Shown here: in pieces, positions 1-6,409 of the stretch
How positions within the stretch are numbered: position 1 is the stretch's first letter
Layout of the letters: the number at the start of each line of letters is the position of its first letter
From: JBCBZH01 sp039815415
GTDB lineage: Bacteria > Bacteroidota > Rhodothermia > Rhodothermales > Rubricoccaceae
Assembly (NCBI GenBank): GCA_039815415.1
Contig: JBCBZH010000049.1
Location: 1-19,401 of the forward strand
DNA length: 19,401 bases
Direction: 5' to 3'
Notes under the pieces: generated by a model
Told to the model about the DNA's origin: nothing
What the model saw: only the letters and a program-made list of their open reading frames with translations
The model's database searches: none
Made by a program: the position numbers and the translations under genes

Positions 1-78
1 CCCTCGAGCCCGGGCCGATGGGTGGCACACGGGTGGCGCTCTACTACCCTGTTCCCCCCCACCTCCTCGACTCCAGCC

Positions 79-699
79 ATGTCCGCTGACCCCGTCCGCC
101 TCGTCGTTGCCGACGACCACCCCGTCTTCCGAGCGGGCATTCGCGCCGCCCTGGAGAAAGGCGACCAGATCACCGTTGTGGCCGAGGCCAAAGACGGCGC
201 CGAAGCCCTCAAGGCTGTCCGCGAGCACCAGCCCGACGTGCTCCTACTCGACATGAACATGCCGGGCATGGGTGGCCCAGAGGTCGCCGCCGAGCTGGCG
301 AACGATCCCGAGGCGCCGCGCATCCTCGCCCTCAGCGCGTTCAACGATTCCGCCACCATCCACGGACTCTTGGACGCGGGTGCGGCAGGCTACATCACCA
401 AAGACCAGCACCCGACCGCCGTGCGTGAGGCTGTGCTGGCGGTGCATCGGGGCGAGGGACGGTGGTTCGTCCCCATCCCCCGCAAGCCCGAGATGCTCTC
501 GCCGCTGACGGGCCGCGAGCACGAGGTGCTGGTGCTGATGGCGCGAGGGCTGGACAACGCTGAGATCGGAGAGCGACTGCGGATTGCAGAGAACACCGTC
601 CGCAACCACCTCGCGGCGGTCTACTCCAAGCTCGACGTCAGCTCGGCGCGCGAGGCGGTCGCGTGGGCGTGGGAGAACGGCATCGTGAAGGCCCAGTAG
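79..699 (+). CDS. NarL/FixJ-type response regulator with LuxR DNA-binding domain
   Basis: This is a two-component response regulator of 206 residues that should bind DNA when phosphorylated by a partner kinase. The receiver domain (about 5-122) shows the acidic pair D12-D13, the phospho-acceptor D58 in the LLLD motif, the switch residue S86 and the conserved K108. A GerE/LuxR helix-turn-helix follows (about 139-203), with the typical LTGREHEVL start and the AENTVRNHL recognition-helix segment. I chose the ATG at 79 because the receiver fold starts at once from it; an in-frame ATG at 22 would add 19 residues of no domain character. No kinase gene is adjacent. LuxR-type regulators usually pair with HisKA_3 kinases, so the PAS kinase at 16122 is not an obvious partner. 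The target genes are unknown. Confidence 0.93.
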   Translation: MSADPVRLVVADDHPVFRAGIRAALEKGDQITVVAEAKDGAEALKAVREHQPDVLLLDMNMPGMGGPEVAAELANDPEAPRILALSAFNDSATIHGLLDAGAAGYITKDQHPTAVREAVLAVHRGEGRWFVPIPRKPEMLSPLTGREHEVLVLMARGLDNAEIGERLRIAENTVRNHLAAVYSKLDVSSAREAVAWAWENGIVKAQ

Positions 700-799
700 G
701 GGGGATCTAGTGCAGATTCATCAGCTCGAGGCTGCAGACGGATCAGGGCGCCATTGAGCTGGCGATTGAGATTGGCAGATGGGTTGTCCCTTTGCTCTC

Positions 800-1312
800 A
801 TGTCCAAGCGCACTGTGACGCGCCTTGCTCTTGTGATTGCTGCTCTGGCCGCTTTGCTGGCGGCGCTTCCTGCGCTGGCACAGCCACTCCGGACATCGGC
901 TTACCTAGAGAGCGGCGGAGCTGGGGTGCTCTACGGCGTCGGGATCAAGCAGGAACTGGCGCAGACGCCCGGCGCAGATCTCCGTGTTCGACTGGGCGCG
1001 TCCGCGTTTCCGGTGCTGTTCGCTCGCGGAACGGTCGGGACGCTCTCCGGTCAGCTCGCAGCGTCTTTTCGTCTGGATGGCACGCGGTACGGGGTTGAAT
1101 CCTCACTTGGGGTGACCGCCTTGTGGGCCCGTGGCTTCGCGTTCGCACTCAATCCTCCGGTCGATACGCTCGCCCCGGCGCCGACCGTCGGGCTGGCGCT
1201 TCGGGTGGTGCCAGCTCGAGAGAAGCGCCTCGGAGGGCGAGCTGGCGTGACCGCTATCCTGTCTCGGAATCGGTGGGGCGCGGTCGTGGTGCCCACCCTC
1301 GGCGCGACGTGA
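800..1312 (+). CDS. Small exported protein of unknown function
   Basis: This 170-residue protein starts with a clear Sec signal peptide: basic residues (SKRTVTR), a hydrophobic Ala/Leu stretch, and a probable cleavage site after ALPALAQ near residue 28. The mature part is rich in Gly, Ala and alternating hydrophobic residues (GVLYGVGI, LRVRLGAS, LSGQLAASFRL, PTVGLALRVV), which resembles amphipathic beta strands. A small outer-membrane barrel or periplasmic beta protein is possible, but I recognise no family. An in-frame ATG at 779 would add seven residues ahead of the basic region; the ATG at 800 gives a better signal peptide. It lies 100 bases after the response regulator and may have its own promoter. 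A copy of the iterated 10-mer at 1238 is read here as Arg-Ala-Gly. Confidence 0.6.
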   Translation: MSKRTVTRLALVIAALAALLAALPALAQPLRTSAYLESGGAGVLYGVGIKQELAQTPGADLRVRLGASAFPVLFARGTVGTLSGQLAASFRLDGTRYGVESSLGVTALWARGFAFALNPPVDTLAPAPTVGLALRVVPAREKRLGGRAGVTAILSRNRWGAVVVPTLGAT

Positions 1313-1392
1313 ACCCTCATATCTCCTTGACGCCAGCCCGACGAACCGCCCTCGCACTGGGGCGTAGTTTCCCCGTTCATCCTCTGCCCGCC

Positions 1393-1989
1393 ATGCCAGG
1401 ACAGTTCGTTAACAACGCCACTCCCGACGAGCGCACGCTCAACTTCTGGGAGAAGCTCTACCTGCCGGAGATCTTCAAGGGACTCGGCTACTCGGCGTCC
1501 AAGATGTCGCTCGACACGTACTCCGTGGAGTACCCCGAGGAGCAATGGTATCCGCCAGACTCTTACCGTGGCCGTCCTGTGCTGGTGGAGGAAGCCGGGC
1601 GTCCGCGCTGCGTAGCCTGCGGCCTCTGCGCCCGCTCGTGTCCGCCGCTCGCCATCTCGATGCAGGCCCATGAGGTGGATGACGACGTCAAGGAGCGAGA
1701 GCCTGAGCAGTTCGAAATCAACATGCTCCGCTGCATCTACTGCGGCTTCTGTGAGGAGGTCTGTCCCGAGGAAGCCATCGTGATGTCCAAGGAGTACGAC
1801 CTCACCTTCCAGCACCGCGACGAAGCCATTTTCGGCCTCGACCGCCTACTCGTTCCCAAAGAGCGGCTCGTGGACCGGCTCAACTTCCTCGAAGAGCGGC
1901 GCAACCGCCAGCCCGCGGGCGACTGGCAGCACAAGCGCGAGAACAACGTCCACACGCTTCGCAACCGGCTGGACTACGTCGCTGACTGA
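1393..1989 (+). CDS. nuoI: NADH-quinone oxidoreductase subunit I (complex I, two [4Fe-4S])
   Basis: This is the 198-residue TYKY/NuoI-type subunit of respiratory complex I. It carries two [4Fe-4S] clusters (N6a/N6b) that pass electrons along the peripheral arm toward quinone. Two ferredoxin motifs are visible: C73-x2-C76-x2-C79-x3-C83-P and C114-x2-C117-x2-C120-x3-C124-P. The N-terminal part (FWEKLYLPEIFKGLGYSASKM) fits the amphipathic helix seen before the clusters in this subunit. The ATG at 1393 is chosen because the open frame upstream of it is low-complexity read-through of the preceding gene. No other nuo gene lies within this window, so the gene is separated from the rest of complex I, at least locally. 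A different 2[4Fe-4S] ferredoxin is less likely given the length and N-terminus. Confidence 0.9.
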   Translation: MPGQFVNNATPDERTLNFWEKLYLPEIFKGLGYSASKMSLDTYSVEYPEEQWYPPDSYRGRPVLVEEAGRPRCVACGLCARSCPPLAISMQAHEVDDDVKEREPEQFEINMLRCIYCGFCEEVCPEEAIVMSKEYDLTFQHRDEAIFGLDRLLVPKERLVDRLNFLEERRNRQPAGDWQHKRENNVHTLRNRLDYVAD

Positions 1990-2031
1990 GGGGGTGGGGT
2001 TTAGGGATTGGTCTGACTCTCCCCAACCCCC
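1990..2031 (+). terminator. G/C-rich hairpin after nuoI, possible terminator
   Basis: GGGGGT at 1990-1995 pairs with ACCCCC at 2026-2031, and GGGG at 1996-1999 pairs with CCCC at 2021-2024, leaving one bulged A. It begins directly after the nuoI stop. No T-tract follows, so it may act as an RNA-stabilising 3' end rather than a true intrinsic terminator. Confidence 0.4.
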
Positions 2032-2052
2032 AATGCCCACCCCGCAAGACCT

Positions 2053-2592
2053 ATGGTTGATCTCGACCGCTACGCTGAGCCGTCCCGAACACCCGAGGTG
2101 CTGGCCGCTCGTCGCGCGGCGCTCCTCGACCAGTTGGGCTGGCTCACCGATGAGGCTGCTGCGCTGGTACCGTTGCTCGCAGCGCTCCCCGCCTGGGCCG
2201 TAGATCAGTCGCCAACACCCGACCAGCCGACGGCCAAAGAGGTCTTCGCCGGGCTCGCAGCGCTCGACCGCGATGTCTACCCCGGCTGGCTCCACCAGCT
2301 CGAGCCCGACACCCTCCCCGAACTGGCGATTCCCTCGCCGCTGCCGGGAACGGAGGGCGCGAACGACCGTGACCTCGATCACCTGCTGGCCGGCATCCAG
2401 GCAGCGCGCACCGATCTGGTTGCGCTGATTGCCTCCGTTGAGGTGGACGGGTGGGGGCGGAAGGCGCAGTTCAACGGTACCGAGACGGATCTCTACGGGC
2501 TGGCGCTCGCCATTGTCCAGCACGACGCCGACCGACTCAAGGACCTGGCCTACCGGCTCCACGAGGCGGACTTGCGGCCCCCGAAGGCCTGA
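2053..2592 (+). CDS. DinB-like (four-helix, YfiT-type) protein
   Basis: This is a 179-residue, mostly helical protein with no signal peptide. The last third (LALAIVQHDADRLKDLAYRLHEA) resembles the final helix of DinB/YfiT-family proteins, where a histidine near the start of the helix helps bind a divalent metal. The middle (TAKEVFAGLAALDRDVYPGWLHQLE) has the spacing of the second helix in that family. DinB-fold proteins are often metal-dependent thiol transferases or hydrolases, but the metal triad cannot be placed with certainty here, so the family call is tentative and no substrate is assigned. Its TGA overlaps the ATG of the following hydrolase (TGATG at 2590-2594), which indicates translational coupling and a shared transcript. 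Confidence 0.6.
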   Translation: MVDLDRYAEPSRTPEVLAARRAALLDQLGWLTDEAAALVPLLAALPAWAVDQSPTPDQPTAKEVFAGLAALDRDVYPGWLHQLEPDTLPELAIPSPLPGTEGANDRDLDHLLAGIQAARTDLVALIASVEVDGWGRKAQFNGTETDLYGLALAIVQHDADRLKDLAYRLHEADLRPPKA

Positions 2593-3452
2593 TGCGCCGG
2601 GCGCTGATCGCCCTGGCGATTGGAGGGGGAATCATCGCTCTTGGCCTCACGTGGGTTGCTGGCTCTGTCCTTGTGGCTCCTGCCAACCGCTCCGTGGCGA
2701 TACCGGAGGACATGCCCGTCGAAGCGGCCTCTATCGCATCTGCATCTGGCGAGCTGGCGACGTGGGTTCTGCCGTCTGATTCAGCGCGGGGCGTGATTGT
2801 GCTGATGCACGGCGTCCGTGCGGATCGGAGTAGTCAAGTGGATCGGATGCGCTTGTTCCATGAGGCCGGTTACCACGTTGTCGCGTTCGATTTTCAGTCG
2901 TCAGGAGAAAGCCCTGGTGAGTCCATTACGTTCGGATGGCGCGAACGCGACGATGCCATTGCGGCTGTACAGTTTGCTCGCGAGCGTTTCCCAGGTGTAC
3001 CGCTTGCGATTGTCGGGCAATCGATGGGCGGGGCAGCGGCGATTCTCGCCGGCCGCCAGCTCAATGCTGATGTACTGGTTGTAGAGGCGGTTTATGCCAG
3101 CGTAGAGCGTGCGACACGGAATCGACTCGAGATGCGTCTTGGGCGCCTTGGGGAAGCCTTGACGCCATTGCTCACAGCGCAGTTGGGGCCGCGACTGGGT
3201 GTGTCAGCTGATAGCCTTCGTCCAGCCGTTTCAGTCACCCGTATTCAAGCACCGCTGTTCGTTCTGGTCGGTAGCCAAGACGCTCACGCTCATCCAGAAG
3301 AGGCACAAGCGATCTACGATGCGGCTCCGAATCCCAAAGTCCTGTGGGTCGTGGAGGGGGCTGTCCACCAAGATCTCTATCGGTTTTCCCCAGAGGCCTA
3401 TCGACAGCGCGTCCTTGAATTTCTGGGCGAGCATCTTCCTGTGTCCGAGTGA
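2592..3452 (+). CDS. Membrane-anchored alpha/beta hydrolase
   Basis: This 286-residue serine hydrolase has an N-terminal hydrophobic segment (about 4-28) that is probably an uncleaved anchor or signal. The alpha/beta-hydrolase landmarks are in order: the oxyanion-loop HG at 73-74 (VLMHGVRADR), the FDFQSSGES strand-turn near 99-107, the nucleophile elbow GQSMGG with S144, the acid in GSQD (D230), and the catalytic His in GAVHQD (H259). The layout matches BAAT/AbhD-type and YqkD-like lipase/esterase proteins that act on lipids or small esters at the membrane. The substrate is unknown. The start is fixed by the TGATG overlap with the DinB-like gene; the reading frame runs further upstream, but that part only shadows the previous gene. 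Confidence 0.85.
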   Translation: MRRALIALAIGGGIIALGLTWVAGSVLVAPANRSVAIPEDMPVEAASIASASGELATWVLPSDSARGVIVLMHGVRADRSSQVDRMRLFHEAGYHVVAFDFQSSGESPGESITFGWRERDDAIAAVQFARERFPGVPLAIVGQSMGGAAAILAGRQLNADVLVVEAVYASVERATRNRLEMRLGRLGEALTPLLTAQLGPRLGVSADSLRPAVSVTRIQAPLFVLVGSQDAHAHPEEAQAIYDAAPNPKVLWVVEGAVHQDLYRFSPEAYRQRVLEFLGEHLPVSE

Positions 3453-3478
3453 TTTCCCTCGAGCTGGCGAATCCGCAG

Positions 3479-3524
3479 GGGGCTCGTGGACCTGAGATCC
3501 ACATGATGTTTGTGAGAGAGCCCC
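3479..3524 (+). other. Nested stem-loop downstream of the hydrolase gene
   Basis: GGGGCTC (3479-3485) can pair with GAGCCCC (3518-3524). Inside lies a second perfect hairpin, GTGGA (3486-3490) with TCCAC (3498-3502) around a 7-nt loop. There is no T-tract. It may be the 3' UTR of the hydrolase transcript or a leader element for holA. Confidence 0.35.
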
Positions 3525-3556
3525 GAGAACTACGGCCAGAAGTCTAGCTTGGACAC

Positions 3557-3578
3557 GGGTGCCACACCGAAGGCACCC
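3557..3578 (+). terminator. Hairpin upstream of holA
   Basis: GGGTGCC (3557-3563) and GGCACCC (3572-3578) form a perfect 7-bp stem around an 8-nt loop, 37 bases before the holA start. No strong T-tract follows (TCATGTGCGTTCTT), so termination is only a possibility. It probably separates the hydrolase transcript from holA. Confidence 0.4.
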
Positions 3579-3615
3579 TCATGTGCGTTCTTACAGTTCT
3601 CCTGTTTGATTCCGA

Positions 3616-4671
3616 ATGGCGAAGAAGGGCCGCTCTAAAACCGGCGCCGCATTCGACGACCTCTCCACAGCCTTCCGGCATGGTCAGTTTGCGCCGCTCT
3701 ACTTCTTCTACGGCGACGAAGGCTTTCTGATCGACGAGCTTCAGCGGCTCGCCGTAGAGAATGCCCTTCAGCCTCACGAGCGCGACTTCAACCTGGATGT
3801 CGTGTTCGGACCAGAGGCCACGGCTCCGCAGGTCCTTGCACAGTGCGCACAGTTCCCCATGATGGCCGAGCGGCGCCTCGTCATCGTGCGTGGGTTCGAG
3901 AAGCTCGAGGACAACCGGATGTTCCAGAGCTATGCCGCCAGCCCGAACCCCAACGCGGTCGTGCTGCTGCTCTGCAACAGCAAGCCCAACACGTCTGCGC
4001 ATCCCTATCGGGCGCTGAAAGAGCGTGCCACCTGGGCGGAGTTTCCCACGCTCAAGGACCGCGAGCTTCCGGGGTGGATCGAGAAACGGTTTCGATCGCG
4101 CAAGGTGGACACTGAGAGTGGCGCCGCACATCTCCTGGCCGAGCTGGCGGGGCCGGATCTCCGCACCCTTTCCAATGAGGTTGACAAGCTGGTGACCTAT
4201 GTGGGAGACCGCAGGCGAGTCGAGCGCGACGACATTGTTCGGGCTGCAGGCCACAGCCGGGACATCAACCCATTCGAGCTGCAGAACGCGCTCGCAAGCG
4301 GCGACCAAACTCGGGCTCTCACAATCGCAGATGAGTTGCTGGTCCAGGCTTCCAACCGACGAGGCGAAGCGCTGAAGCTGGTGGGGCTGCTCTCTGCGTA
4401 CATCCTGAAGCTGTGGAAGCTGACAGGGTGGCTGAATCAGAATGCGACAGATGCCGAGTTGGCGAGACAAATTGGCGTGCCTCCGTTCTACCTCCGCGAT
4501 TATGTCAGGTCCGCTCGCGCATTCGGACCAGCGTCCCTGAGGCAAGCCTTCGAAGCTCTGATCGCAGCGGATGTGGAGCTCAAAGGTGGCTCTCATCGCG
4601 ACGAGCGCTTGATTTTGGCCCTCGCGCTCCGACGCATGGTCGCACCTCGCAACACCCCAGTTCCGATGTGA
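3616..4671 (+). CDS. holA: DNA polymerase III subunit delta
   Basis: This 351-residue protein is the clamp-loader delta subunit. It opens the beta sliding clamp so the loader can place it on primed DNA at the replication fork. The N-terminal AAA+-like domain begins PLYFFYGDEGFLIDEL (about 27-42), the usual delta signature with a degenerate, non-ATP-binding P-loop. The central region contains VVFGPEATAPQVL and PMMAERRLVIVRGFEKL, the typical delta segment that follows. A helical lid comes next (NEVDKLVTYVGDRRRVERDDIV), then a helical collar domain (QASNRRGEALKLVGLLSAYILKLWKL) that oligomerises with gamma/tau and delta prime. The length is normal (about 340 in the family). It appears to be a single-gene unit, with the sigma factor starting 137 bases later. 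Confidence 0.92.
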   Translation: MAKKGRSKTGAAFDDLSTAFRHGQFAPLYFFYGDEGFLIDELQRLAVENALQPHERDFNLDVVFGPEATAPQVLAQCAQFPMMAERRLVIVRGFEKLEDNRMFQSYAASPNPNAVVLLLCNSKPNTSAHPYRALKERATWAEFPTLKDRELPGWIEKRFRSRKVDTESGAAHLLAELAGPDLRTLSNEVDKLVTYVGDRRRVERDDIVRAAGHSRDINPFELQNALASGDQTRALTIADELLVQASNRRGEALKLVGLLSAYILKLWKLTGWLNQNATDAELARQIGVPPFYLRDYVRSARAFGPASLRQAFEALIAADVELKGGSHRDERLILALALRRMVAPRNTPVPM

Positions 4672-4808
4672 ATCCCCGTTTCTTTTCAAACATCTGTTCG
4701 AACAACCTTGTCGGGCACGGTCCTTGACAATGCATGGTTGCCTGGCGTCCCTGCCGCCTCGTCAGGTACCCCTCTCTCAATCAGTCGGCGCTCATTCTCT
4801 TCCATTCC

Positions 4809-5471
4809 ATGCCCGCCCTCAAAAAGCAGACGTTCGCAAAGACCACCGCTCGTCCCGTGACCCCGGCGAGCACGAATCACGGAGTGCTGTCTGCGATGAA
4901 CGACGAAGACCTGATGTCCCAATTCCAGATGGGCACGGTCGAGGCGTTTGACATTCTTGTCAGCCGCTACCACGATCCGCTGACGAACTACATCTATCGC
5001 TTCCTCGGCGATATGAAGGAGTGTGAGGATCTCCTGCAGGAGACCTTCCTTCGCGTCTACCGCAACCGGCACAGCTACCGCCGGATTGCGAAGTTCTCAA
5101 CTTGGCTCTACACCATTGCAGGCAACCTCGCGCGGAGCGAGTACCGCAAGCGCAAGCGCCGCCGTCTCTACAGCCTCCAGTCGGTCAACCGGGATGACGA
5201 GGAGTACGAGGTCGAGATTCCAGACGAGACTTTCCTGCCGGACAAGCACGCAGCCTCCACGATCCAGGACAAGTACATCCAGGAGGCGCTGGCTCAGATC
5301 CCTGAGGAGTTCCGCGAGGTCGTGGTGCTGCGCGACGTGCAGCAGCTCGCCTATGAGGAGATCGCAGACATCACTGGGCTCCCGATGGGCACAGTCAAGA
5401 GCCGCATCAACCGAGGCCGTACCAAGCTGCAAGGCATCCTGAAAGAGGTCTACACGCCGGACGAGGCGTAG
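4809..5471 (+). CDS. ECF-type (group 4) RNA polymerase sigma factor
   Basis: This is a sigma-70 family protein of 220 residues if it starts at the ATG at 4809. Region 2 (about 45-112) has the ECF pattern CEDLLQETFLRVYRNRHSYR and FSTWLYTIAGNLARSEYRKRKRR, which contacts the -10 element and core polymerase. An acidic linker (DDEEYEVEIPDE) follows, then region 4 (about 150-208) with REVVVLRDVQQLAYEEIADITGLPMGTVKSRINRGRTKL, which reads the -35 element. A second ATG at 4896 (MNDEDLMSQFQ) would give 191 residues and fits the usual ECF start, so the first 29 residues are uncertain. No anti-sigma or zinc-finger partner follows; a terminator and a tRNA come next. Control must therefore come from elsewhere or from transcription. 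Confidence 0.88.
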   Translation: MPALKKQTFAKTTARPVTPASTNHGVLSAMNDEDLMSQFQMGTVEAFDILVSRYHDPLTNYIYRFLGDMKECEDLLQETFLRVYRNRHSYRRIAKFSTWLYTIAGNLARSEYRKRKRRRLYSLQSVNRDDEEYEVEIPDETFLPDKHAASTIQDKYIQEALAQIPEEFREVVVLRDVQQLAYEEIADITGLPMGTVKSRINRGRTKLQGILKEVYTPDEA

Positions 5472-5499
5472 GACGCCAGCTCGACGATTCTCGTTTTCA

Positions 5500-5527
5500 G
5501 CGGCGGCTTTCTTCGGAGAGCCGCCGC
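5500..5527 (+). terminator. Intrinsic terminator-like hairpin after the sigma factor gene
   Basis: GCGGCGGCT (5500-5508) pairs perfectly with AGCCGCCGC (5519-5527) around a 10-nt loop containing CTTCGG. A moderately T-rich run (GTTGCTTT) follows. It lies 28 bases after the sigma stop codon and ahead of tRNA-Val. Confidence 0.65.
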
Positions 5528-5637
5528 GTTGCTTTGCGGGGCCGCTGTGAAGGCGGCATGGGTGCCTTGCACCGGGCTGCCGAGTCGGGCTACCTTCGTC
5601 GCCCTGCTGGTGAATGCATCTGTGACGCCAGCTCGTA

Positions 5638-5711
5638 GGGCCTTTAGCTCAGGGGTTTAGAGCGCTCGCCTCACACGCGAGAGGTCGATGGTTCAAATCC
5701 ATCAAGGCCCA
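5638..5711 (+). tRNA. tRNA-Val(CAC)
   Basis: A full cloverleaf can be drawn by hand. The acceptor GGGCCTT pairs with AAGGCCC, and the D-arm is GCTC/GAGC. The anticodon stem CTCGC/GCGAG closes a 7-nt loop, CTCACAC, with anticodon CAC at 5672-5674, reading GTG. The T-arm is GATGG/CCATC with a TTCAAAT loop. Discriminator A is at 5711. CCA is not encoded. A copy of the iterated 10-mer ends 2 bases before the 5' end. Confidence 0.95.
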
Positions 5712-5717
5712 CGGCGT

Positions 5718-5760
5718 ACGCCTCCTGTTCCGTTGCAGAATGGGAGGCGTTTGTTGCTTT
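5718..5760 (+). terminator. Intrinsic terminator after tRNA-Val
   Basis: ACGCCTCC (5718-5725) pairs with GGAGGCGT (5743-5750), followed by the T-rich tail TTGTTGCTTT. It lies 6 bases after the tRNA and is the best Rho-independent terminator in the window. Confidence 0.8.
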
Positions 5761-6102
5761 ATCGGCCGTCTGGAAACGGTATGTAGGGCGATATGTGGTT
5801 TATGATGTGCGGCGAGTATGTTGAAAAGCGAGCCGGCATCGCATTCCCGAATACGTCTTCCTGAGTTGGCTGGGCTCGTTGTCCGTAGGTCAACTGTACA
5901 GGTTGCGTGCTTTGGCACGCACGAGCGCCCCGTCTCCCATCCACCGGTGGGGTCTCACTGGTGAGGAGGCGGGGCGCTACGTGATGCCACAAGGGCACGA
6001 GGCGCTTATCGATGGGCATGTCGAGAGGTTTAGGCGCGCCATGCATCGTGCGACCGTAGGGGCTATCCGGTTCGTTTCGATAGATGAACCGAGAGAACAG
6101 GG
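5761..6102. other. Gene-free stretch between tRNA-Val and tRNA-Arg
   Basis: I see no convincing protein gene in this 342-base stretch. Short open frames here have no family features. The left part (5761-5850) is noticeably more AT-rich than its surroundings and has several TATG/TTTATGAT-like runs that could hold a promoter, but no spaced -35/-10 pair is clear. The middle holds the structured candidate listed separately. Confidence 0.6.
5904..5978 (+). ncRNA. Candidate structured RNA (hairpin plus closed multi-stem domain)
   Basis: Two perfect stems stand side by side. TGCGTGC (5904-5910) and GCACGCA (5915-5921) close a TTTG tetraloop. AGCGCCCCG (5924-5932) then pairs with CGGGGCGCT (5970-5978). 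Inside this 9-bp stem two more short hairpins are possible: CCCA with TGGG (5936-5939/5948-5951) and CTCA with TGAG around CTGG (5954-5965). The strand is not determined, because the stems read equally well on the complement. It matches no RNA family I recognise; the SRP RNA signature GGTCAGG...GGAAGGAAGCAGCC is absent. Confidence 0.35.
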
Positions 6103-6177
6103 TGCCGCCGGGAGGACTCGAACCTCCGACCTCCGGATTCGTAGACCGGCGCTCTTATCCGACTGAACTACGGCGGC
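6103..6177 (-). tRNA. tRNA-Arg(ACG)
   Basis: On the minus strand the acceptor GCCGCCG (6177-6171) pairs with CGGCGGC (6110-6104), with discriminator A at 6103. The D-arm is GTTC/GAGC. The anticodon arm CCGGT-CTACGAA-TCCGG gives ACG (read as ICG after deamination). The T-arm is GGAGG/CCTCC with a TTCGAGT loop. The last anticodon-stem pair is a T-T mismatch, which this tRNA can tolerate. CCA is not encoded. Confidence 0.94.
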
Positions 6178-6234
6178 AGAGACACGCCATCCGGGTAGAT
6201 GGCGCAGAGCCAGCAACGCGCTGGCGAGTGAAAG

Positions 6235-6309
6235 GGCGACTGGTGGGGATCGAACCCACGGCCTCCGGAGCCACATTCCGGTGCTCTATCCGACTGAGCT
6301 ACAGCCGCC
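6235..6309 (-). tRNA. tRNA-His(GTG)
   Basis: On the minus strand an encoded extra G(-1) at 6309 faces discriminator C at 6235, the hallmark of histidine tRNA. The acceptor GCGGCTG pairs with CAGTCGC (one G-T). The anticodon stem CCGGA/TCCGG closes the loop ATGTGGC with anticodon GTG. The T-arm is GTGGG/CCCAC with TTCGATC. It lies 57 bases upstream of tRNA-Arg in transcription order, probably on the same transcript. Confidence 0.95.
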
Positions 6310-6326
6310 GTCTGTACTGAAATCCG

Positions 6327-6409
6327 TGGGGAAGGAGGGCGTCGACCCTGCTCCGCACGAGGCACCGGGCCTACAATCCGGCCCAGCTCTCCAGCTCTGG
6401 CGCTCCCCC
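6327..6409 (-). pseudogene. Degenerate tRNA-Tyr(GTA)-like sequence
   Basis: On the minus strand a 7-bp acceptor, GGGGGAG (6409-6403) with CTTCCCC (6334-6328), is followed by discriminator A at 6327. A D-arm-like CCAG...CTGG segment contains GG. An anticodon arm CCGGA-TTGTAGG-CCCGG shows GTA after T33. A long variable arm (TGCCTC...GGAGCA) is typical of class II tRNAs. G1-C72 with A73 fits bacterial tyrosine identity. Defects: an A-C mismatch closes the anticodon loop, base 37 is G instead of A, and the T-loop reads TCGACG, one T short of TTCGACG, with only a 4-bp T-stem. It sits 17 bases upstream of tRNA-His on the same strand. It could be a decayed tRNA, a sequencing slip in a real one, or a chance fold. 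Confidence 0.4.

Noticed and set aside
3544..4689. 381-codon open frame on the minus strand across holA
   Set aside because: It mirrors holA in antisense and shows no family motif.
4724..4729. Perfect TTGACA upstream of the sigma factor gene
   Set aside because: No -10-like hexamer lies 16-18 bases downstream, and this lineage may not use the standard -35.
5904..5978. SRP (4.5S) RNA as an identity for the structured element
   Set aside because: The conserved SRP apical-loop sequence is absent and the fold differs.
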